Source: Bursaphelenchus xylophilus
Taxonomy: Eukaryota > Nematoda > Chromadorea > Rhabditida > Aphelenchoididae
Direction: 5' to 3'
Assembly: GCA_904066235.2 (NCBI GenBank)
Contig: CAJFCV020000001.1
Location: 1,116,001-1,180,000 of the forward strand
Length of the DNA: 64,000 nt
Shown in pieces: positions 42,030-50,689 of this stretch. The first letter of the stretch is position 1, and the number at the start of each line of letters is the position of its first letter. The notes beneath the pieces are model-generated. The model did no database searches and was not told where the DNA came from. It worked only from the letters and a program-made list of their open reading frames with translations. Both the position numbers and the translations under genes were made by a program.

Positions 42030-42198
42030 TATCAGCATGTCGGGAAAATAGTATGCATTTTTTCGCATAGAAAATTGCATCGCTGTCAAGAAAATGAATT
42101 GTGTCGCGGAGAAAATCAAATTTCTTTTCGCTTGCGAAAAGAAAATATCATGATTTTCGATGCGACATAGTGCTCATTATTTCCCCGGCAGGCTGATA
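42030..42198. mobile_element. TCAGTCTG MITE, copy 17
   Basis: Ends TCAGCATGTCGGGAAAATAG and CCCCGGCAGGCTGATAA, interior diverged. Just downstream of the MSP-domain gene. Confidence 0.8.
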
Positions 42199-42287
42199 AA
42201 TCTCCAAATCCCAAAAAAAAGAAAAGAAATTTTTTTATTTTCCACTAATTTTACAAGTTCAATCTCCTTCAAAAACCCTAAAAAATC

Positions 42288-43114
42288 TCATTCTTTATTG
42301 ACTTTTTCTTCAGGCTCATGGGCAGTGCCGTCTTCCTTGAGGAAATGGCAGCGGAATCGGCGGACACCCTCCGGCTTCGCGTCCGCGCTCCAAATCTCGC
42401 GCACCGGCTTCGCGGTCTCGTCGCTGGGCATGTGGTAGATGGCGATGAAGTGGACGCCTTTGGGGATGGTCTTGGACTGGAAGAAAATTCTCAGCGTGAC
42501 GGTTTCGTTGGGACTGATGAAGCCGAGGGGCGGATTCAGACGGAAGAAATCGGTCGACGTGCATTTGCACTGAAAAGAAGAGAGAAAATGAGGAGGAGAA
42601 TTGGGAGGTAACAAAACTTTGGTGACAAAAAAAACGCAAAAAATTGCTTTTTCTGCTCAAAAAAAATATTTTTTTACAAAAAATCCCATTTTTAACTCAT
42701 TTTTAACACCACAAAGACCCGCTCCAGCCGCTACCTTGAAAGTCTGACGCTTGGCAGTTGGATTACTGAGCTTCATTTCGTACACGACGGGTCCCTCGGT
42801 GATCTTGTTGCTCTTGAATTCGATGGGCCCATCGGGCTCGGCCTTGATCTTGAATTCCGGCTCGCCCGGCCTGTTCGGAAGCACTCCTGGTGGTCGAGCT
42901 GGAAATAAAAATTAAAATCAATGCATACCCTGTCGTTTTTGACCAAAAATTTCAAAATTTTCCCAGAAAAAAATTGAAATTTCATTCAAAAAAATAACTA
43001 ATCTCAAGGATAATATCAGAAAAAATATGATGACAAAAAAATTTTTTAAGCTCCAAAAAAATCGTGAATTTCAAACATGCAGGGCAACATAGTATGTTGT
43101 CGAAACTTACACAT
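42288..43114 (-). CDS. MSP-domain protein
   Basis: Three exons: coding starts with only 4 nt (43111-43114, ATG plus T), then 42735-42898 and 42288-42569; 149 residues opening MSRPPGVLPNRPGEP. The MSP immunoglobulin-like fold is recognisable: FKIKAEPDGPIEFKSNKITE, YEMKLSNPTAKRQTFKV-type strand, then CTSTDFFRLNPPLGFISPNE, VTLRIFF and GVHFIAIYHM. MSP-domain proteins act in nematode sperm motility or, as VAP relatives, at membrane contact sites. The tail (EDGTAHEPEEKVNKE) is unstructured. The tiny first exon was chosen because it supplies the only in-phase ATG with a consensus GTAAGT donor; the upstream UTR is not defined. Confidence 0.82.
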
Positions 43115-43309
43115 GATTCAATGAAACAGCAGCTCAACAACGGACCGCTCAATCAGATCCACAGCCAAAAAGTGAGAAGAGAAATTTTTGATTTCTCATT
43201 TTTGAAAACGTGACCACGCGTGGTAAAATCGTCCGAAAATTTGAATAATCGAAATTTAGTCCATTCTTTTTGATTTTATTTTTTGATTTAAAAATGCACG
43301 TACAGAAAT

Positions 43310-43417
43310 GTCAGTCTGTCGGGAAAATAATGTGGATTCGTCGCGCCTCACCCATCAGCATGACACCGCGATCAGCGCAGCGACATTGTGTTCATTATTT
43401 TCCCGACGGACTGATAA
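43310..43417. mobile_element. TCAGTCTG MITE, copy 18
   Basis: 108-bp short copy with both ends intact, in the intergenic space between the MSP-domain and protease genes. Confidence 0.85.
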
Positions 43418-43499
43418 ATACGTTTTTTTGTCGCATGATCCTCGGGGCTGTTGAAAGAACCGGCTATGACCGAATACATATTGAAAATGCCGGAGCTTC

Positions 43500-43510
43500 T
43501 GATAAGATAA
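43500..43510 (+). promoter_or_regulatory. Paired GATA sites upstream of the cysteine protease
   Basis: TGATAAGATAA contains two overlapping WGATAR-type sites, about 240 bp before the protease ATG. In worms, digestive proteases are commonly driven by intestinal GATA factors binding TGATAA; here this is an inference from the motif. Confidence 0.4.
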
Positions 43511-43711
43511 ACGCAATTTCATTATTTTTTATAAATAAATTATTTTATGGGCTTTCAAGGCGATTTCAAATACAATTCGAGCCCTTGAAATTATACAAAA
43601 ATACGGATGTTTTTTGAATTTCGCAAACAACTCCATGATAAAGCGTAAAATCCGGACGCAAAAATTGAATTATTGTGAAAAAAGATCCGGTCAACATTAA
43701 AGACCGCGGTG

Positions 43712-43719
43712 TATATAAG
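43712..43719 (+). promoter_or_regulatory. TATA box of the cysteine protease gene
   Basis: TATATAAG, 30 bp before the ATG at 43750. A good TATA consensus, with another GATA word just after it at 43735. Confidence 0.5.
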
Positions 43720-43749
43720 ATCTGTCGCTCTGCTGATACAATAAGCAGG

Positions 43750-45594
43750 ATGAAAACGGCTTTAATTACCTCTGTATTTGTGTTGGTCAACGCCTACGGG
43801 CTGTTCATTGACCAGAAGTTTGAATGGAAAAAAGTGAAGTCATTGGACGGTAAGAAAGCTGATGAATGGATCGATGGTTTAACCGTGACTGAAGCGACAA
43901 AGACCGCGTTGAAGTTGGCGACAAAACTTGGAGAAAAATTCAACGAAGACGAGGATTTCGGAAAGTTCTACGACCATATTCTGAAGTACGTTTGATCAAA
44001 AATTCTTTGGGGAAAGCCGTTTTTGCCCCAATTCCTTTGGGCGGTGGAAATTTGGAAAGCGACCGGTCTAGCCGACTTGTTTTTGGGTTGAAAAAGCCCG
44101 TCAAGCCACAAGACCGATCCCAAAAAATCGGCCTGGACCGATCACTTTCCAGATTTCCCCTCCTAGGCCAGCAGAGCCCTAAAGGGTCATGTCTAGGTGG
44201 CCAAAGTTCGGCTTTGTGGACATCTGGAAAGCGTTTGGTCCAGGCCGATTTGGTTTGGGACCGACATGAAAAAACGTCTAGCCACATGTCAGGCCCCAAA
44301 AAAATCGGCCTGAACTGTCATTGACCGTCACAGGTTTAATGAACAATTATCCCATTCTTTTTTCAGATTCAACAAAAACTATGGATCCGAAGCTGAAGTC
44401 GCACACCGTTTCGAAGTCATCAAGAGTTCATTGAGAGACATTGAAAAGTATCAACATGCCAATCCTGAAGCCAAGTATGGGCTGACAGCACTCTCTGATC
44501 TGACTAAAGAGGAGTTCCATAAACACTACGCAAATCTTCAAAAGAAGGATTTGGAGGCGTTGTTCCCAAAGAACAAGAATAATAGTGGGTCCTTATCAGC
44601 TTGTCGGGAAAGTAATGAGCACGACGCAGCATTGACGAAGAAGGCACAGCGAAAATGCGCTCATCATTTCCCCAACAGACTGATAGTAAATATTTTTATA
44701 CGCAAATTGTTTTAGGACCAACAAATAGCTCGAAAAAACTTCTTGCGCCTGACAGCCACGACTGGAGAGCGGAGGGCAAAGTTTCGGGCGTCAAGGACCA
44801 AAAACAATGCGGCTCCTGCTACGCGTTCGCCTCTGTGGGTGCGATCGAAAGCATGCATGCCATCCGCAGAGGAGATTTATTCGATTTGAGTGTTCAACAG
44901 GCGATCTCTTGTAGCGACAATAGCGGATGCGGTGGAGGGAACCCTGGGACTGTGCTTCAATATTTCGTAGACAACGGAATCACGACTTGGGACAGTTTTC
45001 CGTACACGTCCGGTGATGATCAGCAAGTGCCGCCATGTGAGCCAGGCGACTCTGTGACGCAGTTAGACGGAATGAATCAACTGAACGGCAATGATGAGGA
45101 CGGATTAAAGGAGTCTATATTCAACAACGGACCAATTGTGTCCAGCAAGTTTAAGTGCCAGGCTATCAGTCTGTCGGGAAAATAATGAGGATTTGTCGCA
45201 GTAAAATGTCTCGCCTCGTCGCAGTCGCGCACCAAATCCCCAGACGCGGCTATCCGTCGCAAACCGATGATCGGCGATTCTAAAGCGCGACAAATCGACA
45301 TTCTTTTCCCAACAGACTGCTAAGCTAACAAAAAGAAATACAATCAAAATTTCAGCAGTTGACGCAAGCCCTCTACAGCATTATGAAGGCGGAATAATCC
45401 ATTACCAGGTTGGCAGCAACAACATAAATCACGCTGTTCTCACCGTTGGCTACGATAATGAAAATGGAGACGACTATTATTTGATCAAGAATTCGTGGGG
45501 CGATGGATTTGGCGAAGGTGGCTATTTCCGATGCGGAAGGAATCAGAATGACATGAACATTGCGCTGTACAATTGCGCCGCATACATTAACTAA
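43750..45594 (+). CDS. Secreted papain-family (C1A) cathepsin-like cysteine protease
   Basis: Four exons: 43750-43985, 44367-44584, 44716-45144 and 45356-45594; 373 residues. An N-terminal hydrophobic segment (MKTALITSVFVLVNAYG) is a signal peptide. An I29-type inhibitory propeptide follows (FNKNYGSEAEVAHRFEVIK, then YGLTALSDLT). The mature enzyme has the oxyanion Gln and catalytic Cys in DQKQCGSCYAFA, the His in NHAVLTVGY and the Asn in IKNSWGDGF. Expected in the gut lumen or lysosome. The last intron uses a GC donor (GCAAGT), the only choice that keeps the VDASPLQHYEGG frame. Introns 2 and 3 are largely made of one MITE each. Active site complete. Confidence 0.9.
44595..44687. mobile_element. 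TCAGTCTG MITE, copy 19
   Basis: 93-bp deleted copy making up most of the 131-nt intron 2 of the cysteine protease. Confidence 0.8.
45163..45325. mobile_element. TCAGTCTG MITE, copy 20
   Basis: Copy of the GGTGCGCGAC interior type, starting 18 nt after the GC donor of protease intron 3 and occupying most of that intron. Confidence 0.85.
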
Positions 45595-45699
45595 TAGTCA
45601 AATACATACGTATGCATTTCTGTAAAGCTTCATTCTGTTTTAAGAATAAACGAATATTGTTGTATAATCGTAAGTACAAAGAGTTATATATGACCTGGC

Positions 45700-45934
45700 A
45701 CAACATTCCAGTCTGGTGTCCAAATTGAAACCTGTGCTGTGGATGAGGTCGTCGTTGATGAACCCCGGTTCGGGAAAACGACGTTTCATCGGAAAGTATA
45801 ACATCACCCCCGACTAACATCATCCTTCCGAGGAAGGCGTTGTTTCCTGTGTGGGTTTTTCTACAGTTCATGTTTAGACTATAATAAAATGTGCACCAAT
45901 CTCTGAGGGTTCCTGAATCGTGGTTCCCAAGCAA
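45700..45934 (-). pseudogene. Possible Merlin/ISXO2-type transposase remnant
   Basis: A short frame reads LRDWCTFYYSLNMNC and later LVGGDVILSDETSFSRTG, which resembles the DWCxFYRE and IGGxGxxVxIDExxFxRRK signatures of IS1016/ISXO2-like (Merlin) transposases. The match drifts out of frame after this point, so the gene is broken. The adjoining open stretch at 45992-46345 may be more of the same ruin. Low confidence. Confidence 0.35.
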
Positions 45935-46467
45935 AGAAAATACAATTACAATATCCTGAAAGTGGTGTTAGGCTCGTTTCTACATTATTACTTACTGATG
46001 GAATGTGACTCCCGAAAGAACAGTGCGGCGATATTTCAGGGCTTCTCGTAAAGTCGGAAAAAATGAAGACGCGGCATCTGATTTAGTACCTTCGACGAGG
46101 AGATTTGGATGAGCTTGCTGGACATCGGTAAACGGAGTTGTTTCGAATGGCGTAGCAAACTGTAGCATAATCCAGTCATAGCTGGCGATGAACACCACCG
46201 TGCTCCAAGGATGTCCCAACTCGTGATTGTTGGTAATGGTGTTCGTCCGGGATTGAAATTGTTCCTTGATTCTGGAACTTTTCTTCGGAAACTCTCCATA
46301 GAATATTCTCGAACCCCGGGAAAAAACTGTGGAAACAGTTGACACCTGGCAACATCTCTCTCTCTCTCTTACTTTTTGAATTCAAAAATTACATCGAGTT
46401 GAAATGTAAGATTCGATGGAATCTACACGTGACGCCAAAAACAAGACTGTCATTTATTCAAAATTTC

Positions 46468-47937
46468 TCAAAGCTTTTGAATTTTTGTCTTTGTGTCAAA
46501 AATGGAATAAAATACTTTCTGGCAGTAGCTTCGATACGGTCGGACAAACCATAACAACAGCAGGCATTCCAAATCCCCTTCAAGAATCGCGGTGGGCATT
46601 AAATACACCGTTAATCTGGGTACAGAACGGAGCCCAACGAACGGGGAGAACATCATAATTAGCAACGGAAAGCACAGAAACACGTACAGCAGAGCAATTT
46701 GGGCGATAAACGCCTTCAGTAACATCTGATGCATGGCCAGCGTCTTTTCCGGCGCTCGGCTTTGCATCGCGCGGCGATGAATAAAGTAAATCGTGCAGGG
46801 AGTGACGGTGGCCAGAAAGATTATAATAACGCTGATAACAAGCAGGCCGTTGCCATTGCCATTCACTTTCGCAAAGCATAACATACGAGGAGAGCGCTTA
46901 AGAAAGCGATCAAGTCGAAGGCTTAGCAGCGCGATCAATTGCCGTTGGTGCGGCTGGTCGGGGAAGGTAACGAGAATTGGGACCTGAAAGCACATTGATG
47001 CAATCAAAAAGCTGCTCATTATTTTCCCGACACTGATAATACAAAAACATCAAAAAAACGCCAAAGCGCTTACCCAAACAATCCCGTATATTGCTGCTAA
47101 CGTTGCAAAAAACGACAACACCGGATGCTCGGTAGTAATAAACTGTGAAGGCTTGTAGAGCTTCGATTGTGGATGCAGAAACTGCGATATTCTGAAAAGC
47201 AGTTGAAACGCGATTGCGACAAGTCTTCCGGTCGTTAGAAAAGCTGCAGTGCCGAAAAATAAGGCCTCGTTTTCGGTTAAGGATGAGCCAAATCCGAAGA
47301 AGGCGAAGCAAGGGGTTGGCAACAGGTCGATCGTGCCTACAGATGTCCAGACGACGCTTGAGGCGAATGACCTAAAAGGTAATCGAATAAAGGGGTGGCG
47401 CTTACCAGAGAACAGTCGAGACGATATATTTGTGGTACAACTTCATCGACTTTGTAGAGGCTGAAAAAATGCTTGTTTTCAGCTCATTATGCAAGCAGTT
47501 GTACAGGGGGACTGCTGCAAAGATTGCAAGAGCAAAACTTTTCTAAATCAGCCTGTCGGGAAAATAATGTGGATTTGACGCATCAAAATATCTTGCCCCG
47601 TCGCAGTCAACCAAATCTCAAGCCACGGCTATCCCGCGCAAAGCGATGATGGGGATTCCAAGGCGCGACAAATCCACATTATTTTCCCGACAGGCTGATA
47701 CTACATCATTTTTTGCTCAAAACATTACTTTTAGGACGGTTGAAATTATTTGTTGTAAGAAAAAGTGTCGTTAGACATATAATTTCGTTATACAGAGGTT
47801 GTACTCCACTTACCGTTCGTCATCACGAGCAGCGTCGGAATTATGAGACATGTCTTGAACGGCAACATAATCTTCCCCGATAAATTATAGTAGAACAGCA
47901 TGTTCTCCGTTGGGAATTCATCCGGTGAATTAAGCAT
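46468..47937 (-). CDS. Srh/Sri-like serpentine chemoreceptor (gene G)
   Basis: Four exons: 47814-47937, 47406-47460, 47074-47371 and 46468-46983; 330 residues. Opens MLNSPDEFPTENMLFYY; then SMKLYHKYIVSTV, LLPTPCFAFFGFG, LLFRISQFLHPQSKLYKP, VPILVTFPDQPHQRQLI, TLAMHQMLLKAFIAQ and VRPYRSYC. Exon 3 is 298 nt as in gene F, its closest relative here although they are 14 kb apart. Predicted 7TM chemoreceptor, ligand unknown. The first intron holds a MITE. Intact, with GT-AG splice sites. Confidence 0.82.
47018..47040. mobile_element. TCAGTCTG MITE terminal fragment
   Basis: Isolated right end (CTCATTATTTTCCCGACACTGATAA) inside an intron of gene G, without a left partner. Confidence 0.6.
47547..47702. 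mobile_element. TCAGTCTG MITE, copy 21
   Basis: Complete copy with the second interior type (CAAAATATCTTGCCCCGTCG onward), in intron 1 of gene G. Confidence 0.85.
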
Positions 47938-48267
47938 TCGGAAAGCGCACAAAATTTTAAAATTTATTGTATGTTACGCATTTCCAATGTTTCGTCGACA
48001 TCGCCGCCTCCCACGAAAAATTGGTTTTGTAGGGGTGCCCACAATTTTTGAATTTTTCTTGTTTCTTTTGGAAATAGGGGACAAAAACATGTTTTGTTGT
48101 GCACAGACATGGCTCTCGGGCCGGCCGGAGGCAGAATTGAAACGGGCCGGGACCGGTTGCCTTGTAAATGGAGCTTAGTAGAGAAAAAGCAAATTGTAGT
48201 GAAATTAAAGAAATGAAGGGAAATTTTTCTGTACATGTAAAAGATGATGGTCGAAGTAAAGAAGAGT

Positions 48268-48420
48268 ATCAGTCCGTCGGAAAAATAATGTGCACTTCGT
48301 CAGCTGAAAAATCGCATCGCCGCCGAGGAAATGAATTGTGTCGCGGAGAAGAAAATCAAATTGATTTTCAGTTCAGCGACGCAGCGACATTGTACTCATT
48401 ATGTTCCCGACAGACTGTAT
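48268..48420. mobile_element. TCAGTCTG MITE, copy 22
   Basis: Ends TCAGTCCGTCGGAAAAATAA and TTCCCGACAGACTGTA; interior of the GCCGAGGAAATGAATTGTGT type. Confidence 0.8.
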
Positions 48421-48683
48421 GCAACCGTGTTGTCTAGTTCGCGTATTTTTTGGAGGTTTAGTCAGCTAATACCAATTTTTGTTGTTCTAAATAAAATTCG
48501 CTAACAGGTCTAGACGGCCAGTTTCAAATTTTTTTTGCCAGCGGTTTTCGTTCCGGCGTGGGAGTCATGTCTCTCATTGGAGTCCGCAATTTAGTTTTTC
48601 ACTGTTAGTACCTCCTTTCAGAGGCTGGGGTTGAGAAAAAGGGTAGGCAAGGTAATTTTTACAGGTATCTGTGGCCCAAAAAT

Positions 48684-48842
48684 ATCAGTCGGTCGGGAAA
48701 ATAATGAGCGGAATGTCAATGCACCGATCGGGTTGCTGAAGTGAAAAGCGATTTGCTTTTACCACGACACAATTCATTTTCTCATCAGCGATGCGATTTT
48801 CGATGTCACAGAGTGGTCATTATTTTCCCGACCGACTGATAA
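48684..48842. mobile_element. TCAGTCTG MITE, copy 23
   Basis: Complete 159-bp copy, both ends carrying CGGTCGGG in place of CTGTCGGG, a compensating change typical of inverted-repeat homogenisation. Confidence 0.85.
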
Positions 48843-48982
48843 ATGATAAATTAAAATTAACACAACACTAAAAGCAATATTTTGGCATAGGACGGGAGTT
48901 TTATTCGACCGCAACTCTTACACTGTATCTGTACAAGTAATATTACAGTAATATTACAAATAATACAAACTTAAATTATCGC

Positions 48983-49237
48983 TTATGTCTGCTGAAGGGC
49001 GGCCTCGTTGTCTTTCTCCTTCTTTTTCGCCAACAACGCCTTCAGCTTGGCCTCGGATTCGCCGAGTTCCGTGATCGCCGCGTTCTCATCCACCCGTCGC
49101 TGCATAAGCTTCTGCACATTGTTCACCGCCTCCGCCAGATCGATTAGCATTTCGCTGGCGGGGTCGAGGGCTTCCGCTTTCCGGGCCATCAACTTCTTTT
49201 GCAGACGTTCCTTGGCAGTCGACTTGTTGAAAGGCAT
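48983..49237 (-). CDS. Small charged coiled-coil-type protein, unknown
   Basis: 84 residues: MPFNKSTAKERLQKKLMARK, then a helical region with heptad-like leucines (LIDLAEAVNNVQKLM and LGESEAKLKALLAKKKEKD). Single exon. A good splice acceptor (TTGTTAATTTAG near 49275-49285 on the minus strand) precedes the ATG and could receive a spliced leader. Codon use is GC-richer at third positions than the surroundings, supporting coding. I do not recognise the family; a soluble helical hairpin protein is all that can be said. Confidence 0.65.
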   Translation of the reverse strand: MPFNKSTAKERLQKKLMARKAEALDPASEMLIDLAEAVNNVQKLMQRRVDENAAITELGESEAKLKALLAKKKEKDNEAALQQT

Positions 49238-49289
49238 CGGAGATGCTGACTTTATTGGCTATAAGGCACCTAAATTAACAAAAAAAGTT

Positions 49290-50689
49290 CAAAAATTCCA
49301 AAAACAGCCGGAAAACTCGAACGCAAAATTGAAAACCAAAAACTCCTCGAGACGAAAAAGAAAGCCCCCGGGGGGTTTTCGACATTTTATGTTCGCTTTG
49401 GCCCAATCGATCCGGACTTTTTTTTGGGTTTTAAAGCCACGGGATTAGAAAAGGTGACCTCTTGTTTTTAGGCGCAAAAGTTCAGTCGGAAAAAGTGAAA
49501 ACTCCCCATCTAGAACAAGCTTGTCATTTGACGGATTAATAAATGATGCAAGGGATATTTGTCGAACAAAAGACATACGTGAAAACGTCATTTATGCGGA
49601 GAATCCGCATTTTTCGATTGTTTTCGTGTAATGAGGGATGAATCATAATCGGATATTGGTTGAGAAGAACGCTCATAACAGCTGGACCGTCGTAATGTAA
49701 CTTTTGAAGCGTAACGAGTACAAAAAGATTGCAAAAAACATGTTTAATCTCCAGTACAATATTCAAATCGTTGAAAATGAAAATATTGATGTATGTGCTA
49801 TATAGAAAATGCGCCTAAATGAGCTTTATATGTTTAGAACACGTAGTAAAACATATTCCTTTCTGTTTTTCGCGATTTCAACGATCAATTCCCTAATTTA
49901 CTTGCTTTCGTATAAAATGTCCCCCGCAGGCTGCAGAATCTTTGATCTTTAAAAATCCGCGAGCTGCGTCCGATATGACGAAAGAATTTTTTGGAAGGCA
50001 GCGTTTTCCGCACGTCAGACGGCTTTCTCGGTTCGAAAAGTTCCGCATGCAACGTATTCGCATTCAGAGTCAAACTCACCTGCTTGTACATACACTTTTT
50101 TCGCTTTACCTCATGTTAATTATGTTATGTTAGACCTGACTCCAATAATTATTATGTGAAACGTGGAGATTTTGAGAATTGATGGTGTATTATTAGTTAT
50201 ATTTGTTTGGAGAACGTCTGGGAGGGTGGGGGATCAATGGGGAGTGGAGGTTTGCGGGTGGTTTTGTCGATATTGCTCTATATTGTTTTAGATGAATAGA
50301 CGGTGGGGATTGTCTGCGTTGAATGTTTTGGGTATTGTTCTAGATATCGGTAGGTGTATTGCGACAGAAAATAGCAGAATTTTGCGGTTAGATATTGTTT
50401 TCGCTTCATGCGGACGAGAATTTTATATTATCCATCAAACACATAGGTGCTCAGGAAATTTTGATTTTTGGTGGCTGAAACTGTATCGCTTTTTGTGAAA
50501 CTGTTGTAACTTGTTTATTACAACACACCCTTGCTTTTTATTCCCATTTTCGCTTATTATCTCCTCGTGGTTTTGTCGGTTCTATCGATTTTTTCTCTCC
50601 AACGTTATTCATTGCAAATTTCAGCCGGCTTTTTTTCGAGTTGACTCAAAAAGCGCCCTCCAAACGTTTTGATGGTTCCCTAGACAGCT
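49290..50689. other. Intergenic stretch before the RBBP6 homologue
   Basis: No gene or repeat recognised with confidence. It should include the promoter of the gene at 50690. A splice acceptor-like TTGCAAATTTCAG at about 50612-50624 could be a trans-splice site. Confidence 0.5.

Noticed and set aside
50292..50498. 68-codon frame upstream of RBBP6
   Set aside because: AT-rich, no recognisable motif, and located in the likely promoter region.
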